Positions 1-5,433 of a stretch of 7,067 bases of DNA are shown here, piece after piece. The DNA comes from JANNOG01 sp964516515 (GTDB lineage Bacteria; Actinomycetota; Actinomycetes; Actinomycetales; JBBAYJ01), in assembly GCA_964516515.1 (NCBI GenBank), contig CAZEYA010000192.1, positions 1 to 7,067 of the forward strand. The letters are read 5' to 3'. Under the pieces are notes generated by a model, which saw only the letters and a list, made by a program, of their open reading frames with translations, was not told where the DNA came from and did no database searches. Position 1 is the stretch's first letter; each line of letters begins with the position of its first letter. The position numbers and the translations under genes are program-made.

Positions 1-4
1 GTCG

Positions 5-637
5 GTGGCTGACCGCGAGATCCGTATCTGCGTCGTCGGGGACGAACTCGCGGTCGGCGTCGGGGACCCACGCGGCCTGGGGTGGGTGGGCCGGATCGCC
101 GCGCGGACCCCGCAGCTGGACCTGACGCTGTCGATGTACCCGCTGGCCGTTCCCCGCGAGACGACCACGGGCCTCGCCTCGCGGTGGCAGGCCGAGGCGG
201 CTCTGCGGTGGACCGGTCACGACGCGGCCGGCGTCTCCCCGCCCGTGGAGGCGCGCCTGGTGATCGGGCTGGGCATGGGGGACCTGCGCAACCGGACGAC
301 GCTGGCGCGCAGCCGGCTCAACCTCGCCAACATCCTCGATGCGGCCGAGAACAGTGGGATCAAGACGCTCGTGGTCGGTCCGCCGCCGGTGGCGGCTCGC
401 GGGGCGGACGCCGCCGTGGCCGGCGCGGTCGGCGAGCTGTCGTCGGCCTTCGGTGACGTCTGCCATCGCCGCCGGGTGCGCTACGTCGACACCTTCACGC
501 CGCTGTCGGCACACGAGGACTGGTTCGCCGACCTGGCCGCCGGTGACGGCCGACACCCCGGACAGGCAGGGTACGGGCTGCTGGCCTGGCTCATCCTGCA
601 CGCCGGGTGGAATACCTGGTTGGGCTTGGAGGCCTGA
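5..637 (+). CDS. SGNH/GDSL-fold hydrolase-like protein lacking the catalytic serine
   Basis: The 210-residue product has the layout of an SGNH/GDSL esterase. A block I-like segment, VVGDELAVGVGDPRGLGWVGR, begins near residue 10, and a block V segment, GDGRHPGQAGYG, lies near residue 180 with the Asp and His of the usual triad. In block I the family serine (GDS) is replaced by Glu (GDE). The region expected to carry GxND reads GMGD, so the oxyanion-hole Asn also appears lost. There is no signal peptide, so it is probably cytosolic. The GTG at 5 is the earliest start in the window, and only four bases lie upstream, so no ribosome site can be judged. Its TGA overlaps the next ATG by one base (TGATG), which suggests translational coupling to the oxidoreductase. 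The fold call is fairly safe. Activity as an esterase is doubtful, and the substrate is unknown. Confidence 0.8.
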   Translation: MADREIRICVVGDELAVGVGDPRGLGWVGRIAARTPQLDLTLSMYPLAVPRETTTGLASRWQAEAALRWTGHDAAGVSPPVEARLVIGLGMGDLRNRTTLARSRLNLANILDAAENSGIKTLVVGPPPVAARGADAAVAGAVGELSSAFGDVCHRRRVRYVDTFTPLSAHEDWFADLAAGDGRHPGQAGYGLLAWLILHAGWNTWLGLEA

Positions 638-1623
638 TGAGCGTCAGTGTCACAGCTGTGTCGCAGTCCACCGAGGACCCGCTGTCGGGGTTGCGGGTCG
701 CAGCGCCGGACGGCGTCACCGGAGCCGATCCGGTACCGGCGGACTGGGTCGAGGTCCGGGTGCGGGCGGTCACCCTGAACCATCACGACCTGTGGTCGCT
801 CAAGGGCGTCGGACTGCAGCCGCAGCGGCTGCCGATGGTGCTCGGCACCGATGCCGCGGGCGTCACGACTGACGGCCGCGAGGTGATCGTCCACGCCGTC
901 ATCGCCTCGCCCGACTGGACCGGTGACGAGACCGAGGACCCGGAGCGCAGCCTGCTGTCCGAGCGGTACCCGGGGACGCTGTCGCCCACGGTCGCAGTCC
1001 CGGTGAGCAACCTGCTCGACAAGCCCACGGAGCTGTCGTTCGCCGAGGCGGCATGCCTGCCCACCGCGTGGCTGACCGCCTATCGGATGCTGTTCGTGCG
1101 TTCCGGGCTGCGGCCCGGTGACACGGTGCTCGTGCAGGGCGCCGGCGGTGGTGTGGCCACGGCCGCGATCTCGCTGGCTCGGGCCGGGGGCATGCGGGTC
1201 TGGGCGACCAGCCGGAGCGAGGCGAAGCGGGCGGGGGTGCTGCAGATCGGCGCGCACGCGGCGTTCGCCGCCGGACAGCGGCTGCCCGAACGCGTCGATG
1301 CGGTGATCGAGACGGTCGGGGCAGCCACCTGGAAGCACTCGGTGCGTTCGCTGCGCCCCGGCGGCACCATCGTGGTCGCCGGTGCCACCAGCGGGGACCC
1401 CACGGCCGCGGAGCTGTCCCACATCTTCTTCCGCCAGCTGCGGGTGATCGGGTCGACGATGGGCACCCGGGGGGAGTTCCGGGCGCTGCTGAGCATGCTG
1501 CTGGCCACGGGCGTCCGCCCCGTCGTGGACACCATCGCCCCCGTGGCCGAGGCCGCCGAGGCCTTCGAGCGGCTCGCGTCGGGTGACTCCGTGGGCAAGA
1601 TCGTGCTGAGCTACGAGGACTGA
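637..1623 (+). CDS. medium-chain dehydrogenase/reductase, quinone oxidoreductase type (zinc-free)
   Basis: The 328-residue protein has an N-terminal GroES-like domain (about 1-125; LNHHDLW near 48 and GTDAAG at 70-75). A Rossmann nucleotide-binding domain follows, with a Gly-rich turn VQGAGGGVATAA at about 166-177 and a TSRSEAKR segment after the next strand. The Ser/Arg/Lys there suggest NADPH rather than NADH, which is an inference. The cysteine at the catalytic zinc position and the four-cysteine structural zinc lobe of alcohol dehydrogenases are both absent. This points to the quinone-oxidoreductase/enoyl-reductase branch: NAD(P)H-dependent reduction of quinones or activated double bonds in the cytosol. 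I chose ATG 637 over GTG 607 because a GGAGG lies about five bases upstream and it overlaps the preceding stop. The 3' end overlaps the convergent sodX by about 13 bases. The true substrate is not visible. Confidence 0.88.
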   Translation: MSVSVTAVSQSTEDPLSGLRVAAPDGVTGADPVPADWVEVRVRAVTLNHHDLWSLKGVGLQPQRLPMVLGTDAAGVTTDGREVIVHAVIASPDWTGDETEDPERSLLSERYPGTLSPTVAVPVSNLLDKPTELSFAEAACLPTAWLTAYRMLFVRSGLRPGDTVLVQGAGGGVATAAISLARAGGMRVWATSRSEAKRAGVLQIGAHAAFAAGQRLPERVDAVIETVGAATWKHSVRSLRPGGTIVVAGATSGDPTAAELSHIFFRQLRVIGSTMGTRGEFRALLSMLLATGVRPVVDTIAPVAEAAEAFERLASGDSVGKIVLSYED

Positions 1624-1952
1624 CGGCGCCGAGGCCGCCCCTGGGTGGACAGCCGCGGCGGCCACAGCCGGGCCACGACCACCGCCTGCAGATCATCAGT
1701 CGGGACGGCGCCCAGTGCCCAGGAGTCGACTCCCTCGTGCGGATTGTCCCGTTCCACCCACCAGCCCTCGGGCTCGCGACGGATCAGCCGCTTCACCGAG
1801 CGCGGGCGGTCCCCGGGCAGGTCGACGACCACCAGGTTGTCGGGGCGGGCGGTCCGGGCCGCTCGGACCAGCAGCAGGTCGCCGTCGCGCAACGTCGGCA
1901 GCATCGAGGCGCCGGCCACCCGAACCAGGCCGTAACGCAAGCCACGCGGCAC
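1611..1952 (-). CDS. sodX: nickel-type superoxide dismutase maturation protease (S24/S26 fold)
   Basis: The 113-residue protein resembles a minimal signal-peptidase-like serine protease. GASMLPTLRDGD at 14-25 holds the nucleophile Ser16. RSVKRLIRR at 51-59 holds the general-base Lys54. A DNP motif at 69-71 is typical of this family. There is no membrane anchor, unlike ordinary leader peptidases. Members of this family sit beside sodN and are thought to remove its leader so that His1 becomes the free N-terminus that binds nickel. Here it is divergent from sodN, with about 66 bases between the starts. GTG 1952 gives the usual family length; no good ribosome site is seen, and TTG 1940 is an alternative. 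The reading frame is open further upstream, but that part does not look like family sequence. The stop is TAG and the tail overlaps the oxidoreductase gene. The C-terminus is Arg-rich. Confidence 0.85.
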   Translation of the reverse strand: MPRGLRYGLVRVAGASMLPTLRDGDLLLVRAARTARPDNLVVVDLPGDRPRSVKRLIRREPEGWWVERDNPHEGVDSWALGAVPTDDLQAVVVARLWPPRLSTQGRPRRRQSS

Positions 1953-2018
1953 GCGGGTAGTGTCGCAGGCACCCGGTGAGAGGCCGGGCAACACAGCGTC
2001 GAAGGGATGACAACCAGC

Positions 2019-2423
2019 ATGTTTGCCTCGTGGATCACCTCCCGTGTGAGCACCGTCAGCGCCCACTGTGACCTGCCCTGCGGTGTCTATGACCCCGCCC
2101 AGGCCCGGATCGAGGCCGAGTCGGTCAAGGGGTGCATGACCAAGTACAACGGCTCCACCGACCATGACTTCCAGACTCGCGCCCTGGTGATCAAGGAGGA
2201 GCGCGCTGAGCTGGTCAAGCACCACCTGTCGGTGCTGTGGACCGACTACTTCAAGGCCCCGCACTTCGAGGAGTACCCGCAGCTGCACGTTCTGTTCAAC
2301 GACACCATCAAGCTGGCCGGCGGCTCCGGCGTCAAGAACAGCACCGATATCGCGGTCGCGGACCAGCTGCTCGCCAAGATCGACGAGATCGCCGAGATCT
2401 TCTGGGCCACGAAGAAGGCCTGA
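2019..2423 (+). CDS. sodN: nickel superoxide dismutase precursor
   Basis: The product disproportionates superoxide to oxygen and hydrogen peroxide in the cytosol, as a homohexamer in characterised members. The diagnostic nickel hook HCDLPCGVYD is intact. After removal of a 15-residue leader (ending STVSA) these become His1, Cys2, Cys6 and Tyr9 of a mature 119-residue enzyme, close to the family's length of about 117. The rest (PAQARIEAESVKG, the ERAELVKHH helix, WTDYFKAPHFE, and a C-terminal FWATKKA) matches the four-helix-bundle body. I prefer ATG 2019 because it gives a leader of the usual size. A GAAGGG lies upstream at 2001-2006 but is a little far (12 bases). ATG 2007 abuts that site directly and would add four residues. 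One extra Cys lies in SVKGCMTKY. Nickel-dependent repression by Nur is known in Streptomyces, but no convincing operator was identified here. Confidence 0.96.
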   Translation: MFASWITSRVSTVSAHCDLPCGVYDPAQARIEAESVKGCMTKYNGSTDHDFQTRALVIKEERAELVKHHLSVLWTDYFKAPHFEEYPQLHVLFNDTIKLAGGSGVKNSTDIAVADQLLAKIDEIAEIFWATKKA

Positions 2424-2454
2424 GCGGATCGAGAGGTCGGCGGCACAACGAATT

Positions 2455-2483
2455 CACTGCAGACTGCCTTGAGGTCTTCAGTG
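2455..2483. terminator. possible bidirectional terminator hairpin between convergent genes
   Basis: CACTG and CAGTG form the outer arms and AGAC and GTCT the inner arms, separated by one C/T mismatch, with a 9-base loop. It lies between the sodN stop and the 3' end of the VOC gene and overlaps the VOC stop codon. There is no T-tract on either strand, so intrinsic termination is uncertain. Confidence 0.3.
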
Positions 2484-2984
2484 TTCGAGTTCCTCGAACA
2501 GCGTGATCTGCAATCCGGCGGGAGCGTTGAGCCGGGCGTTCAAGGAGTTCCAGGGCGTGGTCGTCGCCGGCGCCACCACCTCGGCTCCCGCTGCCTGCAA
2601 TGCCATGGTCGAGGCGGCCGCGTCGGCGACCTCGAACGCCACGCGGATGCGGGGCGCCACCCGGCGGCCGACCTCCACCGCGTCGATGTAGGCGACCTGC
2701 GCCGGGTTCGCCAGTTCGAGAGTCGCCCGCCCGGCCGCAAGAATCGTCACTTGGGCGCCGCCGGGCCCTTCGAAGGCCCCCTCCTCTGGCATACCGAGCA
2801 CGTCGCGATAGAACGTCACCGCAGCCTCGTAGTCCTCGGCCTCGACGATGATCCGCAACTGGCGGACGGCGTGCTGCTCTGCGCCGGCCGACGTGTTGTC
2901 CTTTGTCATGCTCGCAGTCTCGACCTTGGTCATGCCGGTGAGCACCGGGACATCGGGCACCGGATCGAAAGTGCGTCCGGTCAC
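2478..2984 (-). CDS. VOC superfamily (glyoxalase/bleomycin-resistance fold) protein
   Basis: The 168-residue protein contains one VOC module of two beta-alpha-beta-beta-beta units. The first (about 41-92) holds VTFYRDVLGMPE and ATLELANP. The second (about 112-165) holds IRVAFEVAD, an alanine-rich helix, and PAGLQITLFEE. Metal-binding VOC enzymes usually have His or Glu at the start of each first strand. Here those positions read LRIIV and IRVAF, while the Glu of LELA and of LFEE remain, so metal binding may be incomplete. GTG 2984 has GGAGAG five bases upstream and overlaps the previous stop by four bases (GTGA). It gives a 40-residue N-terminal extension unlike the fold. ATG 2933 or ATG 2909 would give a more typical length of 143-151 but lack ribosome sites. 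It could be a binding/resistance protein or a lyase; the ligand is unknown. It is last in a three-gene chain with a nucleotidyltransferase. Confidence 0.82.
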   Translation of the reverse strand: MTGRTFDPVPDVPVLTGMTKVETASMTKDNTSAGAEQHAVRQLRIIVEAEDYEAAVTFYRDVLGMPEEGAFEGPGGAQVTILAAGRATLELANPAQVAYIDAVEVGRRVAPRIRVAFEVADAAASTMALQAAGAEVVAPATTTPWNSLNARLNAPAGLQITLFEELEH

Positions 2985-3241
2985 CGCGGACTCTCCGCTC
3001 TCGCCCTCGCCCTCGCGATGACCAGCTCCATCGCCTCGGCGACACCGTACGGCCGCGAATGCGACAGCACTTCCGCCACCTGCGCGGCGGTCCGGCCCCA
3101 CGGCTCGCGGCCGATCTCGGCGGCCAAGCGCTGCCAGTCGCCGAGGTCGCCGCGCTCCATCGCGGTCTGCACGGCCTCCGTCGGCCACGTCGAGACGGGA
3201 TCGGACGGATCCGTGGTGAGGTTGCGGAACGACAGCGCCAT
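2981..3241 (-). CDS. 86-residue partner of the nucleotidyltransferase; candidate antitoxin
   Basis: The 86-residue soluble protein has recognisable blocks: FRNLTTDPSDPVSTWPTEAV (6-24), GDLGDWQRLAAEI (31-43), PWGRTAAQVAEVL (47-59), SRPYGVAEAMELVIARARAR (62-81). From memory, similar blocks form the N-terminal part of longer actinobacterial proteins that end in an XRE-type helix-turn-helix. Here the chain stops right after the Arg/Ala helix, so no DNA-binding domain is present. Its ATG overlaps the nucleotidyltransferase stop by one base (TGATG), and its stop overlaps the VOC start by four (GTGA), so all three should be translationally coupled. Being small and joined to an AbiEii-like enzyme, it may neutralise that enzyme. 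The order, toxin before antitoxin, is the reverse of most modules. Role inferred only. Confidence 0.72.
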   Translation of the reverse strand: MALSFRNLTTDPSDPVSTWPTEAVQTAMERGDLGDWQRLAAEIGREPWGRTAAQVAEVLSHSRPYGVAEAMELVIARARARAESPR

Positions 3242-3936
3242 CAGCCCGCGCCCTCGAGCATGACTGCGGACAGCTCAACACAGGCGCGACGCACCTCGTC
3301 CCAGTCGGCCCACCGGCGAGCGAGGTTGCGGTAGGAGTCGAGTTGGCGCGTCACCGACGTGTCCGCCGGGACAGGGTCCGCCAATTGTCGTGCAACCTGC
3401 GCGGCGACTCCCCGCCCCTCGCCGTGCTGGTCCAGGTAGTACGAGTCGATGTCGGCGAGCACGCCGGCGCTATGACCCACGCCGATCCGGTCGGCAAGCG
3501 CGGCGACGTCCAGGTAGTCCCGCGTCTGGTTGCGCCGGACGATGAGGAACGCCTTGACTCGAAGTGTTTCATCCGCGGTCGGCACCCGCAGCGACCGGCC
3601 GGACGACAGCTCGACCTCGACGGTCTCCAGCGGCCTGGACCTGATGAGCTGCCGCACGCCCGCCTCGATGTCCCCCAGCCGACCGAGGATGATCTTGCCG
3701 GGCCGGACCCGGTTGGTCACCCAATCACCTTCGGACTCCAGGGCCTCAAGCACCACGTCGAACCGGTCCCGGAGATCAGCCAGCACGTGATCGTGGTCGA
3801 ACGAGTCGCGATGGCCTGCGTACAGCGCCGCCGCCGAGCCGCCCACCAGAACGGCGTCTGGCACGAGGGCTTGCAGCCGGGCGGCAGACTCTAGGACCGC
3901 CGCCAGAGCCGGGCTCGCCGCCATGACAGCCATCAT
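3241..3936 (-). CDS. AbiEii/AbiGii-like nucleotidyltransferase (candidate toxin)
   Basis: The 231-residue protein shows the DNA polymerase beta-type nucleotidyltransferase core. VGGSAAALYAGHRDSFDHD at 31-49 gives the GS motif and the D47-x-D49 metal ligands. RVKAFLIVRR (126-135) supplies a conserved Lys, and TRDYLDVAAL (138-147) the downstream Asp residues typical of the AbiEii/MenT group. Members of this group transfer nucleotides to RNA such as tRNA and act as toxins. All core residues look intact, so activity is plausible. ATG 3936, ATG 3933 and ATG 3924 are all possible; none has a clear ribosome site, and 3924 best matches where homology should begin. The frame is open to GTG 3969, but the added residues look non-coding. 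The partner here is not an AbiEi-type winged-helix antitoxin but the 86-residue protein overlapping its stop. The target is unknown. Confidence 0.85.
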   Translation of the reverse strand: MMAVMAASPALAAVLESAARLQALVPDAVLVGGSAAALYAGHRDSFDHDHVLADLRDRFDVVLEALESEGDWVTNRVRPGKIILGRLGDIEAGVRQLIRSRPLETVEVELSSGRSLRVPTADETLRVKAFLIVRRNQTRDYLDVAALADRIGVGHSAGVLADIDSYYLDQHGEGRGVAAQVARQLADPVPADTSVTRQLDSYRNLARRWADWDEVRRACVELSAVMLEGAG

Positions 3937-4034
3937 GGCCGACCAGGGCACCAGCCCGGGCGCCACCACGCACAGTAGATGACGAGAACAGGCTCCTCAG
4001 CCGCATGGCGCCGCGACTGTGCCAGCCTCTGAAC

Positions 4035-4066
4035 ATGCAATCCGTGTACGAGGCCATGGGTGGCGC
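4035..4066 (+). CDS. possible N-terminus of a truncated-haemoglobin-like protein, cut by the gap
   Basis: Only eleven codons precede the N run. They read MQSVYEAMGG plus the start of an Ala codon. VYEAxGG-type beginnings are characteristic of bacterial truncated (2-on-2) globins, whose N-terminal helix starts this way. The frame also has an ATG at 4005. No good ribosome site is seen before either start. A globin would need about 390 bases, far more than the 100 N shown, and would converge with vapC entering from the other side. The evidence is a very short match, so treat it as a hint. Confidence 0.3.
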
Positions 4067-4166
4067 NNNNNNNNNNNNNNNNNNNNNNNNNNNNNNNNNN
4101 NNNNNNNNNNNNNNNNNNNNNNNNNNNNNNNNNNNNNNNNNNNNNNNNNNNNNNNNNNNNNNNNNN
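4067..4166. other. assembly gap of 100 N
   Basis: Exactly 100 undetermined bases, a customary placeholder for a gap of unknown size. The gene on the right flank (vapC, minus) is interrupted at about half its normal length, and none of the three minus frames on the left flank continues a PIN domain convincingly. The real missing segment is therefore likely longer than 100 bases. Order and orientation of the two sides should not be taken as proven. Confidence 0.98.
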
Positions 4167-4369
4167 CCGTTGTACCCGTGGACGACGGCCTGCACGCCGG
4201 GCAGTTTCCCTAGCCGGAACTTCGCGCCGATCTCCCACGCGCTGGCGGCCGATACCCACAGCGCAGTCTCCGTGTCCGCTACCAGGTCCAGCGTGGCGGG
4301 TGGCAGTCGCTCGGGTGAGAGCAGCACCCACAGCAGCGCGTGGGTGTCCAGCATGAGCCGTGCGCTCAC
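4167..4369 (-). CDS. vapC: PIN-domain toxin VapC of a Phd-VapC pair, 3' end lost in the gap
   Basis: The 67 visible residues are the N-terminal half of a PIN ribonuclease. LMLDTHALLWVLL (5-17) contains the first metal-binding Asp8, and VSAASAWEIGAKFRLGKLPG (39-58) contains the conserved Glu46. The VSAASxWEI signature is typical of VapC toxins paired with Phd-type antitoxins; these cleave RNA such as tRNA. Family length is about 125-130, so about 60 residues, including the two C-terminal acidic positions, are missing behind the N run. Integrity cannot be judged. GTG 4369 overlaps the antitoxin stop by four bases (GTGA), the usual arrangement for these pairs. The matching antitoxin gene is disrupted. 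Confidence 0.82.
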
Positions 4370-4590
4370 TCCCAGGCCGCCAGCTCCTCCTGGGAGAGCT
4401 CGTCCCAGAACGACTCGTCGAAGCGACCCGCCACGAATCCGACCGGACGCCGCGGTGGCGCCTGCACGGGGACGAGTCGGGCGACCGGCGTGCCGCCTCT
4501 GGCGATCGTGATGTCCTCGCCCGCCTCGACGCGGGCCAGGATCTGCGACAGGTGGGTCTAGGCCCGCTGCATGTTGACTGTATGACTCAC
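4366..4590 (-). pseudogene. vapB: Phd/YefM-type antitoxin VapB with in-frame amber codon
   Basis: Read from GTG 4590, the frame gives VSHTVNMQRA, then TAG at 4560-4558, then THLSQILARVEAGEDITIA and on through RGGTPVARLVPV to a Trp-Glu-TGA end. This is a clear Phd/YefM antitoxin. The pattern A-K-T-HLSxILxxVExGExxxIxRxGxPVAxLVP is standard, so the TAG stands exactly where Lys (AAG) is expected: a single A-to-T change. The N-terminal DNA-binding part would be cut after ten residues. No start codon immediately after the TAG could restore it. The C-terminal toxin-binding tail (GRFDESFWDELSQEEL) is otherwise intact, and the 4-base overlap with vapC is preserved, so decay looks recent, unless the base is a sequencing error or is read through. 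Confidence 0.8.
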
Positions 4591-4708
4591 CTGACCAAGT
4601 CCACTAGACCACCAACTCACCAAGCAGCAACCCCTCGAGACCCCCAGCTGGAGGGAGGCATGCAAGCGCTCGACGGACCTGCTCGGTCCATGTGGTTGCC
4701 GCCCCGAG

Positions 4709-5104
4709 TCACAGCAGTTCGAACGCCACGCCAAGTGCGTGGTACGTTCGCGCAGCCCTGGTGTCTCTACTCAGGAGCAGGTGCTGAGAAGCCTTCGACG
4801 ACAGGGTGATCAGTCCATCGTAGGTGGCGCCCCCCGAAATGCCGGCCTCTGCAAGCTGTCCCACCGCCTCACTCACGGCAGGCATTCGGAGCTGCCGCTG
4901 CACTGGAAACCAGGCCTCGATCAGCGTTACCGCCGTCGCCGGATCAAGCCGGAACCGCGGAGGCAGACGCGTCAGTACCGAGTACGTCTCAGCGACCACG
5001 TGTGCCGGGAGCCAGGCACCGATGGCGCGCTCGCGGCACAACTCATGCGCTTCATGCGCCGACAAGATGGCCGCTACTGCGACACTGCTGTCGACAGCCG
5101 TCAC
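4709..5104 (-). CDS. vapC: PIN-domain toxin VapC
   Basis: The full-length 131-residue PIN-domain ribonuclease has all acidic positions: Asp5 in MTAVDSSVAVAAIL, Glu39 in VVAETYSVLTRLP, Asp96 in ATYDGLITL, and Asp114 in LLLSRDTRAARTY. Together they bind the divalent metal for RNA cleavage. It ends HALGVAFELL, as expected for the last strand. GTG 5104 overlaps the antitoxin stop by four bases (GTGA), so toxin translation should depend on the antitoxin gene. The cytosolic toxin is neutralised by the upstream AbrB-type VapB. The region downstream (4591-4708) holds no gene that I can support, only the likely promoter zone of the other vapB. The RNA target cannot be deduced. Confidence 0.9.
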   Translation of the reverse strand: MTAVDSSVAVAAILSAHEAHELCRERAIGAWLPAHVVAETYSVLTRLPPRFRLDPATAVTLIEAWFPVQRQLRMPAVSEAVGQLAEAGISGGATYDGLITLSSKASQHLLLSRDTRAARTYHALGVAFELL

Positions 5105-5367
5105 CGCCTGCCCGACTCCAGCGTGGCTCGAACAACATCATCGGTCAGAGCCTCTTCCGTTTGACCCACTGCCACCGGAAGTCCATCCGTCCAGACGAGA
5201 TCCACCGGCGTCACGACAGGGCGAATCTCGACGCCACCCTCGATCTCGCGCAAGCTCACCGTGCCCCCACCCTCCAGATGCAACCGGCGGCGCAGCTCCT
5301 TCGGCATGACAAGACGACCCGACCGATCGATGGCAACAAGCATGGCATCGGAGATGGGGGGGGTCAT
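5101..5367 (-). CDS. vapB: AbrB/MazE-type antitoxin VapB
   Basis: The 88-residue protein has a SpoVT-AbrB swapped-hairpin DNA-binding domain at about 9-50: VAIDRSGRLVMPKELRRRL, then GGGTVSLREIEGGVEIRP. The C-terminal tail, rich in acidic and hydrophobic residues (QTEEALTDDVVRATLESGRR), should thread into the toxin. It binds and neutralises the overlapping VapC and presumably represses its own promoter. I chose ATG 5367 because a TATCTT box ends seven bases upstream, consistent with a leaderless message. ATG 5343 would remove eight residues but keep the fold. The frame is open upstream, but that part is rpoC debris in another frame. Confidence 0.88.
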   Translation of the reverse strand: MTPPISDAMLVAIDRSGRLVMPKELRRRLHLEGGGTVSLREIEGGVEIRPVVTPVDLVWTDGLPVAVGQTEEALTDDVVRATLESGRR

Positions 5368-5374
5368 GGTGCAA

Positions 5375-5380
5375 AAGATA
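5375..5380 (-). promoter_or_regulatory. candidate -10 box for a leaderless vapB transcript
   Basis: On the minus strand TATCTT is followed by seven bases (TTGCACC) and then the ATG of vapB, so transcription would begin at or next to the start codon. No Shine-Dalgarno sequence is present between box and ATG. No convincing -35 element is seen at the normal spacing. Leaderless antitoxin genes are common in actinobacteria. Confidence 0.45.
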
Positions 5381-5402
5381 CCATCGGTCCACGTCATAGG
5401 AC

Positions 5403-5433
5403 GGGCCCCGTCACGCGGTGCGTGACGGGGCCC
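5403..5433. terminator. perfect 13-bp hairpin at the 3' end of the rpoC remnant
   Basis: GGGCCCCGTCACG (5403-5415) and CGTGACGGGGCCC (5421-5433) pair perfectly around a 5-base loop. On the minus strand it overlaps the stop of the rpoC tail reading and sits just upstream of the vapB promoter. No T-tract follows. It may be the relic of the rpoC terminator and could insulate vapBC from transcription coming from the right. Confidence 0.55.

Noticed and set aside
481..1696. Long minus-strand open frames opposite the SGNH and oxidoreductase genes
   Set aside because: They are Arg/Pro/Ala/Gly-rich with no recognisable motif, as expected for the reverse of GC-rich coding DNA; the plus-strand genes have clear families.
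2484..2498. TTCGAG/CTCGAA palindrome near the end of the VOC gene
   Set aside because: It is explained by the codons of the C-terminal FEELEH residues.
2478..3281. A 267-residue form of the VOC protein
   Set aside because: The extra N-terminal part is an out-of-frame reading of the 86-residue gene.
3933..4066. Minus-strand frame left of the gap whose TGA overlaps the nucleotidyltransferase ATG
   Set aside because: It reads THGLVHGLHVQRLAQSRRH and onward, with no acidic PIN motif and no recognisable family; the overlap could be chance.
4675..4689. GGACC-TGCTC-GGTCC hairpin below the complete vapC
   Set aside because: Only five base pairs and no T-tract; too weak to call a terminator.
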